NCBI RefSeq assembly: GCF_000001735.4
Contig: NC_003075.7
Span: 13,207,001-13,271,000, forward strand
Reading direction: 5' to 3'
From: Arabidopsis thaliana
Taxonomy: Eukaryota; Streptophyta; Magnoliopsida; Brassicales; Brassicaceae
Length of the DNA stretch: 64,000 nucleotides
The position numbers and the translations under genes were made by a program. How positions within the stretch are numbered: position 1 is the first letter of the stretch; each line of letters opens with the position of its first letter. The notes beneath the pieces were generated by a model, which saw only the letters and a program-made list of their open reading frames with translations, did not search any database and was not told the DNA's origin. This document shows, piece by piece, positions 62,134-64,000 of this stretch.

Positions 62134-62373
62134 GAGCATCCACAATAGTGGACTCTTAGTAAAACTCTAAACAAATAATAAATATTTTATATGATTTAAA
62201 TATTAGATAAGTCTCTTAAATTTGAAGAAAATTAGATCAATTGTCTTAAGAGACAATTGATCTAATTTTCTTCAAATTTAAGAGACACATCATTAAAATA
62301 TATTATTTATCTATACTTATACTTGTAAGTTAGTTAAGAAACCCATGTTTAGAGACTTCCATTGAGGATGGTC
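62134..62373. mobile_element. 240-bp Harbinger/Tourist-type MITE
   Basis: The left end reads GAGCATCCACAATAGTGGA and the right end, in reverse complement, GACCATCCTCAATGGA, similar terminal inverted repeats. Both sides are flanked by TAA (62131-62133 and 62374-62376), a 3-bp target-site duplication of the TWA type used by PIF/Harbinger elements. There is no transposase ORF. The centre is a perfect hairpin (62211-62286). The GAGCATC..CAAT end is widespread among plant MITEs of this class. Confidence 0.7.
62211..62286. repeat. Perfect 36-bp inverted repeat, 4-nt loop
   Basis: Bases 62211-62246 are the exact reverse complement of 62251-62286, with only TAAG between them. The arms start GTCTCTTAAATTTG and end AATTGTCT. 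The repeat sits in the middle of the MITE. A transcript would fold into a long perfect hairpin. Confidence 0.95.
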
Positions 62374-64000
62374 TAAGGGTATTTCATAAGCTCATGTGAA
62401 TAAAATATATATACATGCTCGTCTCTAGTATAATAACTCAATACTCTTCAAGTGAAACAAAAACATATGTACAGTTCCTGTCTTATAATTTATATTTCTC
62501 ACCATATGGTAGGAAAATATGTACGTCTTCTCAAAATTTCTATGGTATATCGTAAATTGGTAATATAATTGAAATTACCCATGAATACTTAAGCTTATTA
62601 GATATTTATATTATTCTATATGCATGTGAAGCCAAAATTTGCCTTTTCGCTAAACAAATTTAGGCACATTATATTGCTCCAACATAATATATTATTGTTA
62701 ATCCTTCTCCTAACTATGAACAGTTAAGGGAGAAATCAAGAACCTCTTTAAATAAATACAAGTTCATGAATACATAAAAATATTTCTATCTAGCCAAGTT
62801 TATGTGTTCACACGCTGGTCACGCTCGCGCCAAATGATAAGGCTCGTATGATTATTATCCATGCCAAAGTCGAGATAATTCTTTACTTCTTCCCGTTAAT
62901 TAATGAGTATTTTAAAAGCAATTTTAATCATTTTGAAATTATACGTTTTGAACTGACGATATGCATAAATAGACCATGAAGTGTAGGTCGACGTAAAAAA
63001 AAAAAAAAACTCTACACTGCATGCATATCCTAACAAAAAATGTTTACGTTTTACTTCTAAAACATTTTAAATCACAAAAGTATTAGGTTATTCATAAACT
63101 TCTCGGATATCAATCTTTAAAATAAATAATAAATAAAAAAATCTCGAATATCAATATCGCTAAAAAAAAGAAAAAAAAAGAAAAAAAAAAAAAGCTAGGA
63201 GTCGCCGCATTATTGATAAAGATATAGCAAACTATATACGGTGGAATCAGAAGGTTTGGTTGGAAGGATATATGATACGACTTACCAACTGAAGATGTTT
63301 AGTTAATCTATTTCTGACAAATGACAAGAAGAGTGAAACATGTATCTCGTGGCCTCTTTTCATTGGTCTCATGAGACTGTGGAAGATACGACTTTTCACA
63401 AAATCATTTATAAAAAATATTTTTGCTGACAGCAAATCATTAGGGATTAGGATCATCATACTTCTCAGTTTGGTTGCTAGTTGCTACAATTATCTCATGG
63501 TTTTGTCTTGATCTTTTTATTTCTTTTGACTGGTTATGAATGCTTTTAAACGAGTAATGGACACCGTACCCTCTAGTAGTGAAATTGTTAACATGTTAAA
63601 AACTATATTAATTATATATGTAGTATACTAGTATGTCAGTGCGATTTTAGCAAAGTCGATATATATACCTTTTCGTTTGATTGTACACTCAACAAATTAT
63701 GTAAATCCTTATAACCGGGAACGTAACCTATATCAAAGCAAGAACAACCAAGTTAAAACCAATCCTCGGAATTAAACAAAAACAAATTGGAATCTTCTTG
63801 GTATAATTTATTTCCTTCTAAGATGTCATTACCTAACGCACTATATGATTTGCCTAAGAAATAAGTATTCTCAATTGCTTGATAATGAAATATCCTCCAA
63901 TTGCTGGTATATCAACCTTTCGGATATAGTTACCATGTGTAACAATCTATTGTCTATGGCTCGAGCTAAACACTTGCATTCATGTAGCTCATCCCCAACT

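Larger units (their letters stand above)
59283..64000. other. AT-rich intergenic region at window end
   Basis: 59283-59960 is probably the HAD gene's 5' leader with an intron, since a CAG/GTAATC-type donor is visible on the minus strand near 59898. The remaining 4 kb are AT-rich. It contains a MITE at 62134-62373 and long A runs at about 62997-63009 and 63164-63193. No ORF with ATG looks coding, and no tRNA-like sequence was found. The next gene starts beyond the window. Confidence 0.5.

Overview
The window is nuclear DNA of Arabidopsis thaliana or a very close relative. AT-rich intergenic sequence alternates with intron-containing genes that use GT..AG splice sites, and the translated genes match a familiar order on chromosome 4 (around AT4G26050 to AT4G26190). 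RPS2, ABI1, MKK1, CKL1, NAP1;1, NPR2, BGAL12, GATA22/CGA1 and ACHT1 are recognised from their protein sequences. No tool was run. Exon borders were placed by hand from splice dinucleotides and reading phase; every multi-exon model closes in frame and most give the family's expected length.

Layout. 1-3.5 kb: intergenic, PIRL8 upstream region. 3.5-6.1 kb: PIRL8, a plant intracellular Ras-group LRR protein (+). 7.1-9.0 kb: two small membrane-protein genes (-): a 62-residue single-pass protein and an L18ae-like protein. 10.8-12.7 kb: MKK1 (+). 13.2-14.8 kb: ABI1 (-). 17.6-20.3 kb: RPS2, an intronless CC-NB-LRR gene (+). 20.9-23.5 kb: casein kinase I CKL1 (-). 25.7-28.5 kb: histone chaperone NAP1;1 (+). 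29.4-31.5 kb: NPR2 (+). 33.4-34.3 kb: a DUF4408/DUF761 protein (-). 36.2-40.8 kb: beta-galactosidase BGAL12 (-). 40.8-46.2 kb: a long gene-poor stretch. 46.2-47.7 kb: GATA22/CGA1 (+). 48.3-49.6 kb: chloroplast thioredoxin ACHT1 (+). 50.8-52.4 kb: an EFFECTOR OF TRANSCRIPTION protein (+). 53.3-54.9 kb: a CoA-type mitochondrial carrier (-). 55.5-59.3 kb: a lysine-rich protein with a HAD/FCP-like C-terminus (-). 59.3-64 kb: AT-rich intergenic DNA with a MITE.

The genes are individually transcribed; there is no operon. Several act in stress and immune signalling: MKK1 (MAP kinase cascade), ABI1 (abscisic-acid phosphatase), RPS2 (bacterial effector recognition) and NPR2 (salicylic-acid pathway) lie within about 21 kb. 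Whether this proximity matters is unknown.

I found no clear undescribed multi-gene system. The best leads are non-coding or cryptic: a 240-bp MITE with a perfect 36-bp hairpin, a second MITE-like element with internal repeats, a fold-back element upstream of NAP1;1, mirrored W-box pairs near RPS2 and PIRL8, an orphan telo-box/site II promoter-like module, and two overlooked coding-like ORFs.
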